NCBI GenBank assembly: GCA_030770545.1
Contig: CM061096.1
Coordinates: 8,227,501-8,291,500, forward strand
Length of the DNA stretch: 64,000 nt
DNA from: Macropodus opercularis
Lineage: Eukaryota; Chordata; Actinopteri; Anabantiformes; Osphronemidae
Direction: 5' to 3'
The notes below the pieces were generated by a model. The model saw nothing but the letters and a program-made list of their open reading frames with translations, ran no database searches and was not told the origin of the DNA. A program made the position numbers and the translations under genes. Shown in pieces: positions 13,601-32,027 of the stretch (positions within the stretch are counted from its first letter, which is position 1; every line of letters starts with the position of its first letter).

Positions 13601-14207
13601 GTTACGGATTGTGTTTTAACGAGCTCTACGTCACACTGACATCACATATGTCTTATTTATCCACCAAGATAAAGCTCATTTACAGGCCACCTCATCATCG
13701 CGCTCAGCATCTCCTAACATAATGGTGTAGCTGTCTCAACCTGGGCCGAACGTGTTTTCCTCGACTGTAACAGGATGTAAAGGTCACATCTGGCCACAAG
13801 GTGCCAAACGTAGCGTCACTCCAGCTCATTTTCCAGTGTAGCCTAAACAACTCTGGAGCGAACACAGAACGAAAAACTGGAAGAAAAACCCGCCGCATAA
13901 TATTAAAACTTCACATAAACTTTGCGCCTGTATGCGTAAAACACAAAGAGGACCCCCCCCCCTCCCCAGTTTTCTCCTCCTCCGTCTTTTCAGCACATCT
14001 GGTTTCACTCAACGCCCGGACTTTTGGTTCGTGGCACACCGAAGCACTGAATCCACATTCAGCAAAAAGACGACCGTTCGGCATTTGCTTTCCGATGCGT
14101 TTTCGCACTGGACGTCGGTTTCAGCAAACGCACGCACGTCAGGTCCTACGTCTCCCGGGATTCGGCTTTTACATGAATGAAATGTAGCGAAGTAAGAAGA
14201 GTCTCAC
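10634..14207. other. mrc2 first intron (inferred), no gene seen
   Basis: About 3.6 kb without a convincing exon. It holds a run of 20 A at 11316-11335, several unsupported open frames without homology, and a GC/CpG-richer part from about 13.8 kb on. The label intron depends on the tentative first exon at 14208-14334. Confidence 0.5.
11316..11335 (+). repeat. Poly(A) tract of 20 bases
   Basis: A homopolymer run of 20 A on the plus strand in the inferred mrc2 first intron. I saw no retroelement body or target-site duplication next to it. Confidence 0.95.
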
Positions 14208-14580
14208 CCGTTACGCTCCCCTTCAGTTCCAGACTGAAGATCAATAAATATAAAGTGCAATTGTAAAGTACAAGTGGCAGATTTGTCCATGTTTCCTTTG
14301 ATTTCTTGGTTCGGTGACAGTCGTTGTCTTGCATTGCTCACAGCTACAACACACGCGCACGGGCTGCGTAAAAAACACACCAAACGAGAAAAACGGCGCA
14401 GCAGGAGCTGCTCGAGCGTTTTACTCGGGCAGTGATGATGCAAAGTTGGTGGCGAGTTTGACCGCTAGAGCTCCGTCTGCCTCCGAGTCAGAGATGAGAC
14501 TGAAATGAATGGAGCAGCGTCACAGTGTGTCAGTGTTTGACTCCCAGCACCAGATCCGGGGACCTTCAGGCGCCTGTGAG
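13880..14580 (-). promoter_or_regulatory. mrc2: CpG-richer putative mrc2 promoter region
   Basis: CpG dinucleotides are denser here than in the surrounding AT-rich sequence (for example 14,010-14,160 and 14,340-14,480). The region sits upstream of the mrc2 coding exons and overlaps the tentative signal-peptide exon. No clear TATA box was identified. This is an inference from base composition and position. Confidence 0.35.
14208..14334 (-). CDS. mrc2: Candidate first coding exon of mrc2 (signal peptide)
   Basis: The conserved cysteine-rich exon begins in phase 1 (acceptor just above 10633), so a signal-peptide exon ending one base into a codon is needed upstream. This 127-nt open exon starts at an ATG (14334), carries a hydrophobic run (LVLYNCTLYLLIFSLEL) near residues 21-37 and ends at a good donor (gtgaga) in exactly phase 1; joined, it reads on into APSDSDDFAFF. 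It lies in a CpG-richer stretch, as expected for a promoter-proximal exon. Against it: the ATG context is weak, the region before the hydrophobic core is long (about 19 residues), and a short exon can match one phase by chance. The true first exon could be elsewhere in the 3.6 kb intron or upstream. Confidence 0.35.
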
Positions 14581-16701
14581 GGAACATTATAACCAATAGG
14601 GGTTTAAACTTTTCGGTAAAATTAAGGTCCAGTAATCGACCTTCGGTTTTAACAACGTAATCTTCCCAAAACTTTGATGAAACTGTTTATTAAGCTGTTT
14701 TCAATTTGAAATAGCAAACATGCTCTCACTTCCGAATATTAACTTTAAAGGAAGTAGACGTTTGCACAAAATAATTCCAAAAACAACATTATTTAGCAAT
14801 ATATCTTGCATCTGCTTAATTTCCAGTGTAATTATTTAATAACAGAAGGCTGAACATTCATACATTCCCTTCCTGCAATAAAGCCTTGATGCAATAGAAC
14901 ATTTTAGAGCCATAATCTTCCTAAACTACTTCAAATGAAAACTTTTCATGCTTTATATTTAATGACTATACCTAAATACTGTGTTGACGTTTAACCTGGA
15001 AGTTCTATGACCTAGTGCCATTTTAAGATTCGAGATTTTCTCTAGTGTGTAGAAATTTGTTTTGACCAAAAGAAGGTATAATTGTCCCAACGGTCATCAC
15101 GTGCAGTATACACATGTGCCACATCCTGTTCATAGAGAAAACCAAAAAAACAAACCTGAAACTATTTCAGCATACAGGCAATGATGGAACCCAGTCAACA
15201 TTTGTTTTTGGTTTCTATCAATTCTGCTCTTCACCTTTGCCTGAGAAACGCAGGTTGACTCCAGACATGTAGAAGATTGACGATGCCTTACTAATCTACA
15301 CAGATGTTGTATTCATCCATATAGTCTGCTGTCCACAAATCATTATAGAGCATTTAGAGTGTGTTCCCTGAAATGGGAGTTTAAACACTACAACCCAATA
15401 GAAACCTTTAGCACTCGTGGCCTGAAATGAAGGGGTCTCCTCCTAAATATAGCCTGTGTATATGTCTGTAAACCCCAATTACTGATCAAATTCTGCACAA
15501 CAACTAAGTAGAGACATAATGTGCTGTAAATAATAAGCCTTCACAAAAAGCGAGTGATGGAAACCCAGTCAGACAGAAGCCAGGTAACAACAAACACATT
15601 TAACCAATAGTATTTAATGGTTTATGCAACTCTCTGCTAAGGCCCAATCTTCCCCCAGCAGTTCTATTAGGTAAATCAGCCCCTTGCATTTTATTGGCCA
15701 AAAATAAATTCAAACATACCTAAATAAATATGTGTGTTGATGGTAGGAGGAAATCAGTCAAAACAGTAACAGTTGTAATTAAAGGCAACTTGAAAAAAAC
15801 CAACAGTTTTCTCCATAAAACTGGTTAAATTGAAAAGTTTTTTTTTTAATGTAAAAGGGATCATTCCTAAACAGCCTCCACTCCATATCAAATAACACGA
15901 TTCTAAAACCATTCATTATAAAAACTGAGGTGGAACACTGCCACCAGCTGGAAGTTATAAGCTTTGGTCACAGGAGGTTGACGAGAAGATGGAAAAGCAG
16001 GGTAGAGGGTGTAGTAGCTTCTGGCCCTCCTCATCAAAAGCTATCTGGGCCTAGAATTTAAGTAGGGCATGAGATCGCAGAACAGCAAACTTGGTGACAT
16101 TCTGCTATAGATGCTTGGGGTTCAATTCACTGACAGGTCAGACTGGTTCAGTGAGATGATGACAGAAAAAAGAAGAAGAAGAAAAAAAAAAAAAGTGTGA
16201 CCTAGGGGAGTTTAGATTACCTTGGACCAGAATAGCTCATGCACTTGTATATGTGTGTGATGGATATGGAGCCTTCTGTAGTTCTTTCCATCTGGCCAAG
16301 CTGAAGCTGCTCTATTCTTCTTATTTCTGTCTTTTTAAGCAGAAAAAAAAAATCCCAAAACACCGAACCCCATTTTCACCAATACAGTGTCAAACCTCGC
16401 CCGTTGCTGTGCGAGTCGCCCAGGGCTTTGACCCCCAGAACAATGCCACCTCCTTGAGACAAGAGGACAGGTAGGCTTAGGGGGGTGGACATGAGAGGGA
16501 TGAACGGCGATATGGGTCTCCCTTCCTAACCCGTCCACAACATCTCACCCACTCCTTGCCATCGGCTGACCAGTTACCTCTGGGCTCTTTACGGCAAGGC
16601 GGGATGCTGTTGGTAGGAGGGGACACGGTACAGCGTTGCCCCCCTGCCCTATCCCATTGTTTTTTTAAAAGGACTCATTCAGTCAGTTAAGAAGCACGGG
16701 C
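14581..16701 (-). other. tlk2 3' UTR and intergenic spacer towards mrc2
   Basis: AT-rich sequence of about 2.1 kb without open coding structure. The part next to 16702 is expected to be the tlk2 3' UTR. On the minus strand an AATAAA lies at 15695-15690, about 1 kb past the tlk2 stop codon, and could mark the transcript end; another lies near 14.69 kb. A short GAA-rich tract occurs near 16,165-16,195. Confidence 0.5.
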
Positions 16702-23954
<7,253 letters not shown>

Positions 23955-25000
23955 GGCTGCAAAGACAAGAGCACAGATTAAGCAAGGCATTATGAGGTCT
24001 GGTATATTCAAATGGGAGTGACAGATCACTGCTTTAAAAGGCACTGGGTGTGATGAGTCATGGCTGTTTTTAGTATATAGATGTGGAAAATTCCTGTACT
24101 GGATCATCAATAAACCTGACAATAATGACTTTCAGCATCGCGTGTGTTGAGTAGGTACTAGACAAACCACTTGACTACCAAGTAAAATAATCAAAATGCC
24201 AAATCTGCCAATTAAAGGCAGTTAAATATGCATAGATAGAAGCCAGATGTGTAAAGTCACTGCCTGGATGACTAGAACATTAAGTGATAACACCCTGGCA
24301 TCATATGCCCAAGATACATGGCGCTGAGCTTATGAAAGGTCACTAACACAAAAATTGGTTTATTCACAGCATTGCAAAAGGCCACAATAGACAAAAAACT
24401 TGCTAGCTTGTGCAAAGGTTAACGTTTAAGTTACACGCCCAACACTGACTGCTATGCCTGTGTAGCTTAAATACATTCAGTTTTAACAGTAGCATCCGTG
24501 TGCACTGAGGTACACACACAGCCATTTTCCTGTTAAGTTATAAATTAAGTCGGATCAGCTAACATTATAACCGGCAAAACAAGCATGACATGATCAGTGA
24601 CTGCAAGCGATTTGGCTAGCTAACACAGCATACAAGCTAACAAGCCTCAACTTAGCATCGCGTCCTAAGAGCTAACGGTTAATGTTCGCTAGAGCCACGC
24701 AACTTGATTTGGTCCCCTTGATGTATCCGAACCAAGCGAATGTGACCTAACACGAATCTAGGCATTCAGATGCAATTAGATAATGATTTCGAAACACCAC
24801 TACTGCTGCATATTATGTCACAAAAGCTACCGCTGCTAGCGTTAGGTAGCATCATGCTAGCGTCTGTCAAAAAGAAGCATCTTCTCAGATTTGTGTTGTC
24901 AGAAGCTCGTGCCACGAAGCCCGGTTCACTGTAAAACAGGCATGTCCCAATAGTCGCGTTTGTTCGATAGCCTAACGAGATGCTTACTGTAATTTCCTAT
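23955..25000 (-). other. tlk2: tlk2 5' noncoding intron region
   Basis: The first coding exon begins with only two bases (CC) before the ATG behind a splice acceptor (ctttgcag), so the 5' UTR must come from at least one upstream exon. I see no coding exon between 23,955 and 25,000. The stretch is AT-rich and becomes CpG-rich near 24.9 kb. Confidence 0.6.
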
Positions 25001-25330
25001 TTGCTCGCTCCTCCAGAGGGCCTGTTGTTATCCCTGAAACCGTCCCCGTTGTTTCCCTGGTGCTCGACAGACCCTCCCAGGCTAGGCCGCATCCACAGCC
25101 GCGTCTCTCGCGTGTTGGATGTTAACGCTCGAGAGACGGGAGCGCGAGGTGTAGCTCAAGGTAGGAGACGGAGGATTCCCTGGGAGGCCTCGACAGCTCC
25201 GGGTACCCTAAACCCGCCTTTCAGCGTTCCTTAGGCGGGGATACCCATCACATCCATCTCCCCGAGGACCACGCCGAGCCTATGTCGAGTATCTTCCTTC
25301 CACACAATGGCGATCCCCGAAATGCTTCGT
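24990..25330 (-). promoter_or_regulatory. tlk2: CpG-rich probable tlk2 promoter / first noncoding exon
   Basis: A local cluster of CpG dinucleotides, with CGAGAGACGGGAGCGCGAGG-like sequence near 25,130, lies about 1.1 kb upstream of the first coding exon in an otherwise AT-rich stretch. This is typical of a housekeeping-gene CpG promoter. The exact start site and noncoding exon boundary cannot be set from sequence alone. Confidence 0.5.
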
Positions 25331-26315
25331 TTCCACCAGGTATGACTGATGCCTGCAAGCTAGCGTCACCCCTATCTTTTTCTCCCCCGGTGGTGGGATG
25401 TATTTCGGGTCCTGGGTTTCAGCTCAGAGCTGATCAAAACAAAGTTGGGCTCCCAGTCGCCTTTCTCGCCGCGAGGGTGAAGCCAGTCTGTTTCGGAAGT
25501 TATGCTGTTGCAATCTGTTTCATTTGAATCCGGATTGATTCGGTTCGGTTCTAATGTTTTTTTGCAATGTAAACAATAATCAAGAAAATCTCATATTTTC
25601 TCGTGAGATTGTATAGAAGTATTTTCACCTTCGTTGAGTCCACGCCTGCCTCAAATCTCTTGTCTGGACCAATGGCAAATCCCTCTGTACACAATACAAT
25701 TTAACAGTGCCCACCCACACAACCACCAAATGATCACTTATCACAAAGTTGCCATTCCCCTGATGTTCACACCCACGTACTGTACTTACATAATACTAAT
25801 AAATTGCTAAATTAGTCCTTTTTTCAAAGTAATCATTCAAGCATAGATAGTGATTTTATCATTACAGATGTTATGATAGAAGGCAAAACATTATTAGGGC
25901 CAGTATCACGACACTTTGATTCTTTGTTAAACATATTTGAAAGCAGGATTTAAATGCAAATTAAAATGCCCATAAGAACACAGGCGTTTATTTGTCGTAT
26001 AAAAAAAAGGTAATTAAGTGTTATAAATTGAAGTATAATACAAAATGTCAGTGAATTTGAAAAAAGCATCTGCCAGAATAAAAACTCCCTCTCTGATCAG
26101 ATCAGATCACTGAACTCATCAGCAGAAAATGAGAAATCATCACGCTTGTAATGCAGCACCATCAGGAGCGCCACTCTTTAAACAAATCTATCAACATTAA
26201 GCCAGCTGCGTGAGTTTAAAGTCAGCAATTAAACTATTCGGTTGCATCCTCTTCATCCGAATCGCAACAGAGCCTCTCACGCCAGCTCCGCCTTGACTTC
26301 AGCTGAGGTTGAAGG
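25331..26315 (-). other. Spacer between tlk2 and mettl2a, including mettl2a 3' UTR
   Basis: About 1 kb of AT-rich sequence. The right part is expected to be the mettl2a 3' UTR; a minus-strand AATAAA lies at 25992-25987, about 325 nt after the mettl2a stop codon. Confidence 0.6.
25987..25992 (-). promoter_or_regulatory. mettl2a: Candidate polyadenylation signal of mettl2a
   Basis: AATAAA on the minus strand about 325 nt downstream of the mettl2a stop. Motif and spacing fit, but such hexamers are common in AT-rich sequence. Confidence 0.45.
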
Positions 26316-29246
26316 TCATGCCAGGCAGGTTGTCTCAGCTTGTTGATCCGAAGCCCTGCGATACTTGCACTGGATCCACACCCTGTACATGGTGAGCTGC
26401 TTCCCTCTGTTCACCTGTAGCCTTCTGTCCACAAGATTCTGAACTTTTTCCAGCCCTGCCTCAGTAAACAGCTCATCAAGTTCATCTGAAAGGAAAAGAA
26501 GCACAAGAATATTTTAACAAAAAACAAACAAACTGTCAAATCTTCACTGATAGACCCTGAAGTTTTACCTTGGGTAAAAAAATACACTCTTGTTCCATCT
26601 CCTCGGACGTAAAAGTTTTCTGACAAACACCTTCCTAAAAAAACAAATTTCTTTCAGTATTGTTAAAATTTCCTGACTTATGAACTTGCTTCAACATTAC
26701 TCTTTATACCAGTACATATATAAATAAAAAACATAACATAATAATGAATAGACTGACATGTCACAGAACTGCTGGTGTGACTAACCTTTCTTAAACCGCA
26801 GCTGTGCCATATCATAGCGTCCATAGTCCCGGAGTAGCATCACTCCCCCAGGCTTCAACAGACGTGCTAATCTACTGATGGACGCCTGCATCCTGAAACA
26901 GGAGTGAACCTTTCAGACAACCACTGCAGTGTCTAACCCCTCACTGAGTGACAACATAAGAGCAAAAGAAGAACGGACGCAAAGAAAGAAGTTCATACTT
27001 GTTGGGATGCAAGGCTGATAGCACAAAGATTAGCACTATAACATCAAGGGTTCCATCGGGGATGGGATAATTGGCTTCCACATCACTCAAATCATGAACA
27101 AAGGCAAAGCAGCGTCCTGGGTCATTCTCTGGATTAGTCTGATAACGAGAAGACAATTTTATTTCATTTCATTAGTTAGTCCACAACTCTAGGGATGAGT
27201 AGCAACACAACACATCATCCTCCCATTATCCAGTTGTCTCACCTTAACTAACTCCACAGCAGTGCTGGAGAAATCACAGCAGTAAACAAAGAGTCCTGGG
27301 TCACTGCAAAAAAAAAAAAAAAAACAAGGCGTAGAGCTTCCAGTCTACATTTTACAGTAAGGCTAAAATAAACTTTCTACATGCGTCTTGAAAAAGTAAA
27401 ATGTTAATGTTGACTCAATTTACTTGTTGGTTTTCAGTATTGGAAAAACCGTGTTGCCCACACCACAGCCAACCTGTAGAGAGTACATAGAGGCTTTATT
27501 GTTTTGACTGGGCTCCCGTTTGCATTCACTCACAAACCGGTAGCCAACACAGATTGCTGCAATTACTAGAAAATGTAAACCTGTGCCAAAGTTGCACAGT
27601 CCTCAGAATTTGGTTTAGCAGAAAATGTTTTCATTAAATCAGTGAGATGTATTAGTTTAAGTCTCTGAAATAGAACAGTAAGCAGTTCCCTGCAGAACCT
27701 TAAATATTTACTGACTTCTGAGTCCAACCCTGAGCCATCTGTGTTGTTAGAGCCATTCATCCTTCAGAGAGTAAATGAATGTCTTGAACCATTTGTCTCT
27801 ATACACTTGTGCATGTAATTTGTTTTTTTTAATGCTCACTTTAGCCTTTTAATCAACTTTTTCAACTGGATCGGCCTCAAAAAGCACAGATTTATGGACG
27901 ATCATGTTCTGTTCTCTGTACTGCATTAGAAATTCTCATAATTTCAGAACACTTTATTCGTACTAATTCCACACAGATAAAAAAAAAAATCAAGGTAAGA
28001 GGTTGTCAAAAAACAAAGCATCTTGCTTGTATTGAATCTCTTACCTCCAAAATTCGATATGTTGCAGAGGAGCCGGGAAAGTCACCATCATCATGAGACG
28101 GAGCAGTAGTTTCTCTGCATTGTTCCTGATCCAGACTATTCTGCTGCACATCGTCTGTGCCAGAGACCTCAGGATGGGATTCGTGGTTCAGGCTACATCG
28201 AGGGGCCAACTCTGGGAACTCCGTGAACAGCCAGTGCCGGTCTTTGAAAAAACGATTTTCATGAACTGTGTAAAACTCATTCCAGTAATCGCTGGCCCGA
28301 CTGTCATAGTCCTCTGAAAAAACAGTAAGACAGCAAAGCTAGAAATATGCACTCACGTTTGCAAACCATAAAACAAGTACAGGATACAGTGACGAATACT
28401 TTGCATAACCATAGCATTCACTTTCTAAATTGCCAACGTTATGAAATCAAAGTCAAATTCAGGTTTCAGAACGTTAATCACAATATGTGGTTTGCAATTA
28501 AGATTTGTTTGTGTTCAATGTGCAACCTTGTTTCTCTGGAGGCAGTGGCTGACTGTTTTCTGAGACTTTCTTCTTGGCCGCTTCTTCTTGTTCCTCAGAC
28601 CATTCCACATTGTCCCTGTTGACAGAACAACGTTACACAACAGCGTGCACTGAATAACACTGACGAAGTACTGAGATACTAAATTAATGTTGACATGAGA
28701 CACATAGACTGCTGTGATACAGTCACATATGCAAAATGTGCAGACTCATCAGATGTAACCGAGTCACTTCATATATATTTGTGTGATGCCCGGATTCATT
28801 TTTTCCCCCCAGTATGAACCTTATTTTTCACTATAACAGAATATCAGTTGTAGCAACATTTTTTTTTTTTAAAGAGTAATCTTCAAGTTATTAAAATACA
28901 CAAGAATAACAAATTTCCTCTATTCCAAAACAGCAATAAATAAATAAATAAAACCAACAACACATTTCGTCGGTGTCAAGTCACATGATTATAATAAAGC
29001 AACCACGTTTGTCATGGACTGAGGACGTGATGGTTGGTTCCCTCCCTGTGTGACAGAGACGCGCACCGACAGCTCGCAGCCATATGTTACCGACCACGCG
29101 TTGTGCTGGAAGACCTGCCGCGGGTCTGACAGGAACCGCGTCCCGAACTGAGGTCTCTTCACGTCCCCGGTGGATGAACCCGACAGACCGGCCCCGGTTT
29201 CACTGGTGACTCCCTCCACTCCGGCCGCGGCATGGGGCGCCGCCAT
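26316..29246 (-). CDS. mettl2a: tRNA N(3)-methylcytidine methyltransferase METTL2
   Basis: SAM-dependent methyltransferase of the METTL2 family, which makes m3C at position 32 of certain tRNAs (Thr, and Arg with the partner DALRD3). Exons (high to low): 29246-29095, 28615-28527, 28313-28045, 27473-27424, 27303-27243, 27138-26999, 26892-26786, 26634-26569, 26485-26316; all phases join, giving 367 aa (human METTL2A is 378). The start ATG at 29246 has a good context; an in-frame ATG 30 nt upstream is less likely. Visible motifs: N-terminal QFGTRFLSDP and NAWDNVEW, SAM motif I VGCGVGNTVFPIL, VYCCDFSSTAVELV, then LKPGGVMLLRDYGRYDMAQL and the conserved C-terminal NRGKQLTMYRVWIQCKY. The first donor is weak (gtcggt) but is the only one that rebuilds the conserved NAWDNVEW. 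The residues between exons 2 and 4 are the least conserved part, as in the family. Confidence 0.97.
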
Positions 29247-29330
29247 GTTGGGACTGACGCGGCGGAAGAGGACCACTGCCTTTAAGCGTGTTGCATTTAC
29301 GGACCGTCGGAAATATAGGCCGTGTGACTA
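29080..29330 (-). promoter_or_regulatory. mettl2a: CpG-rich 5' end of mettl2a
   Basis: The first coding exon and its immediate upstream sequence are dense in CpG, unlike the AT-rich flanks, marking a probable CpG promoter and transcription start a short distance above 29246. Confidence 0.5.
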
Positions 29331-32027
29331 ATACCAGAAAAATACAACGATTGTTTTGATTAATAAACCTTTCAGTTGATTGATGGACTTTGTTCCTCGG
29401 GCTGGTGATCTATGAATGGAAAAGTAGGACTATAATAACGCCGCTAGAAATCCCAGTTCAACAATCATCTTGCTCTTACACTCTGACACAAGCCGACTGT
29501 GTCTGTACAGATGTGCTGCAGCGCGACATCAATGCAACAGTTACACACTAGAGGGAGACATATGTCAGGATCGTTCATCATCATTATCATCATCACTTGG
29601 GCTTTAGTTGCAGCTAGTTCCACCAACCATTGACCATTATTATGTATGATATACTATGTAGGATAAATACTAAACAATTCCTGCCGGTTTATAGATACAT
29701 TATGACTTTACACGTTGTTATGACAAACAAAAAATACTGATCACGTAGTATAAAACTTGTGATAGCGGGATGTTCAGCCGTGATACGTATTAAACATTTG
29801 TAATAATTAAGTCAACTCACGACGCAATGATAGATAATATCATGATACTGATGTCAAGACTCTGTGACGTAGAAAGGATGTGGTGGCAAAGACACACAGA
29901 TTTCAAGGAAGTGTGCAAAACACATTCATCACTGGACACATGCACAGTAAATATTCTACAGGAAATGCTTTATGACTTGATAATGTCAGTACATTTTGAC
30001 TGACATTCTCACCACCACACGCATCAACATTAATTTTTAGTAGCAAACAACTTGTTGAAAGTGTTACTCATGTAAAATACCGCATGTTAACTACACGTGC
30101 AACACAAAAAGAACAAAGATGTATATTTTGATGCATCTCTACAGTATGTTTGACTATTTAGATTTAGACATTTCATTGTTTTCATGTTGAATGAAGATTG
30201 GAGGCAGAATGAATGTGATACACACAATGGGCAAATTTATTGAAATGTTTATCTAAAACTTAATGCTCATAACTATTTCTGCTTCAAACATTTTAAAACA
30301 TGTTGCTTTGATTTTAGAATTAAAATATTTCAGCTAATTTGTCTAAATCTGGTCCTTATAAAGGATTAAAAGAGACTTAACCTTTGTTAAAAGGAAGCAA
30401 AATGTCAACCATCTCACAAATGTTGGTGAAACAAAAATAAATCCAGGAAACCTTTCTTAAGTGTAAAAACTAGACTAAACCACAGGGAACATTAATTTGA
30501 TAATTATGCTTACAATTAGCAAACAGACTAAGCAATGAGCAAACTGCTCCTTGAGTTTGCAGGTCTTGTATCCATTTGTTCTAGAAAAATACACCTCATC
30601 ACCCACATAGAGGCTGCAATTAACAATTGCAAAACATTATGACCCTTATTATTTATTAAAATGTGCCCATATGGACAACTAAAGCATGTGGAAATGAACA
30701 TTATCACATATTTACCTAATGGAAAACTAAACCACATCGAACAAATGAAATCAGCAGTCACACAACATTTCACTGCCTTATGGTACAGTGGAGTCTAACA
30801 CACTCAAAAAAAGAAACTCACCATGTAACAAGTAAAGTAACCATTTCTACCATGCATTTAACAAGCGCACACAACCACCACAGTAAGCAAGTCAGCAGCT
30901 ACAGGTTTACCACTGAATGCATTCTAGCATTTGAAAAGATTAGAAAAAGGATCTAAAAAAGCCGGTTTGAATAATTGATTTGAATATTTATTTTATATAC
31001 ACTGATAATTTTCCATCAAAAATTATTTTAATTTAAGGACCTGTATTTACATTAACATCAAAAAGAAGCTGTAAATAGTTAGTTTCACTAGTTTCTATGA
31101 TGACTCATTATTTGGTCCGAAAGTTCATAAAAAAAAAAAACATGTTGTAAACAAAAATTGCTGTGACTGAAGAGCTTCCTGATAAAACCTGAAAACAGTC
31201 CATAATCAATTCAAGTTCTGACAGCATGGACAGATAGATAGTGACCCAAATTTGCCCCAGACGTGACATAAAACACACCAACAGTAATATTCATTTTCTG
31301 CCAACCCACAGTCATAAAATTGTTTTTCCAATATGTATAGTTGATGTTGTTGACAGCAGTACCTACACGTTAGCTACAGTAGCTGGTCACATGACTGGTT
31401 GACATACACACTACATTTACTTAAGTAAAATTTTAAGATATTCTACTTTGCTTGATTTGCTTTAATTTGATAATTATAGGTACAAGTTATTTTAGGGATT
31501 GAAATGAATAGAATGTACAGTATATATTTCTAAAGACTCTTTTGCCAGTGCGAATTTCAGACGTTACCCTGCAGCCTGTAAAGTACAGTGATTCAGATTA
31601 TAGTAAGATTGTCAGTACAGGCCTGACAGTAGAGAGTCTCCCTATCTTGTGGTATTTCTTTCACTTAAACCTTGTGCAGCCTTCGAGGGGTCAAAACCAC
31701 CCCACTGTAAAATAGGGGGCGCTCAAAGCTCAAACACACACACACGGGTTGAATAAAACAGCCTTCGTGGGTGTTACATCCAAGCAATGAACACGTGTGG
31801 GTCTTCTGATGAACAAGTTTATCTAGATAAAGCGTATTGTGATCGTCTGTTTGTGGCTATTTTTCATTTTAACATCCTCGAAGGCTGCACGAGAGTGAGG
31901 GAAGTTAATACTTCTCTCAACACTGCACATACCAGTGTAAATGATTGTCTTCCCATCCATTTCTGTGCTGTTACATTCCATCTCTGTCTTTGAGCCCTGA
32001 GGTCTTCACATTGCCTTTTTAGTGGAG
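29331..32027 (-). other. mettl2a-itgb3 interval, including itgb3 3' UTR
   Basis: About 2.7 kb, AT-rich, with no supported coding exon. The high end is expected to be the itgb3 3' UTR, for which several minus-strand AATAAA/ATTAAA hexamers exist (for example 30992-30987). It contains the piggyBac-like element listed separately at 31665-31908. Confidence 0.6.
31665..31908. mobile_element. Probable non-autonomous piggyBac-like MITE
   Basis: A segment of about 244 bp bounded by TTAA at 31665-31668 and 31905-31908, the target site of piggyBac transposons. Near the left end is CTTGTGCAGCCTTCGAGGGG and near the right end its inverted match CCTCGAAGGCTGCACGAG (15 bp perfect: GTGCAGCCTTCGAGG). A CCTTGTG start followed by GTCAAAA and ACCCC blocks resembles terminal repeats of fish piggyBac MITEs as I recall them. 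No transposase frame is present. The right end is degenerate between the inverted repeat and the TTAA. Confidence 0.6.

Noticed and set aside
14204..14443. 79-codon minus-strand frame overlapping the candidate mrc2 exon 1
   Set aside because: Its phase at the shared donor (2) does not fit the acceptor of the cysteine-rich exon.
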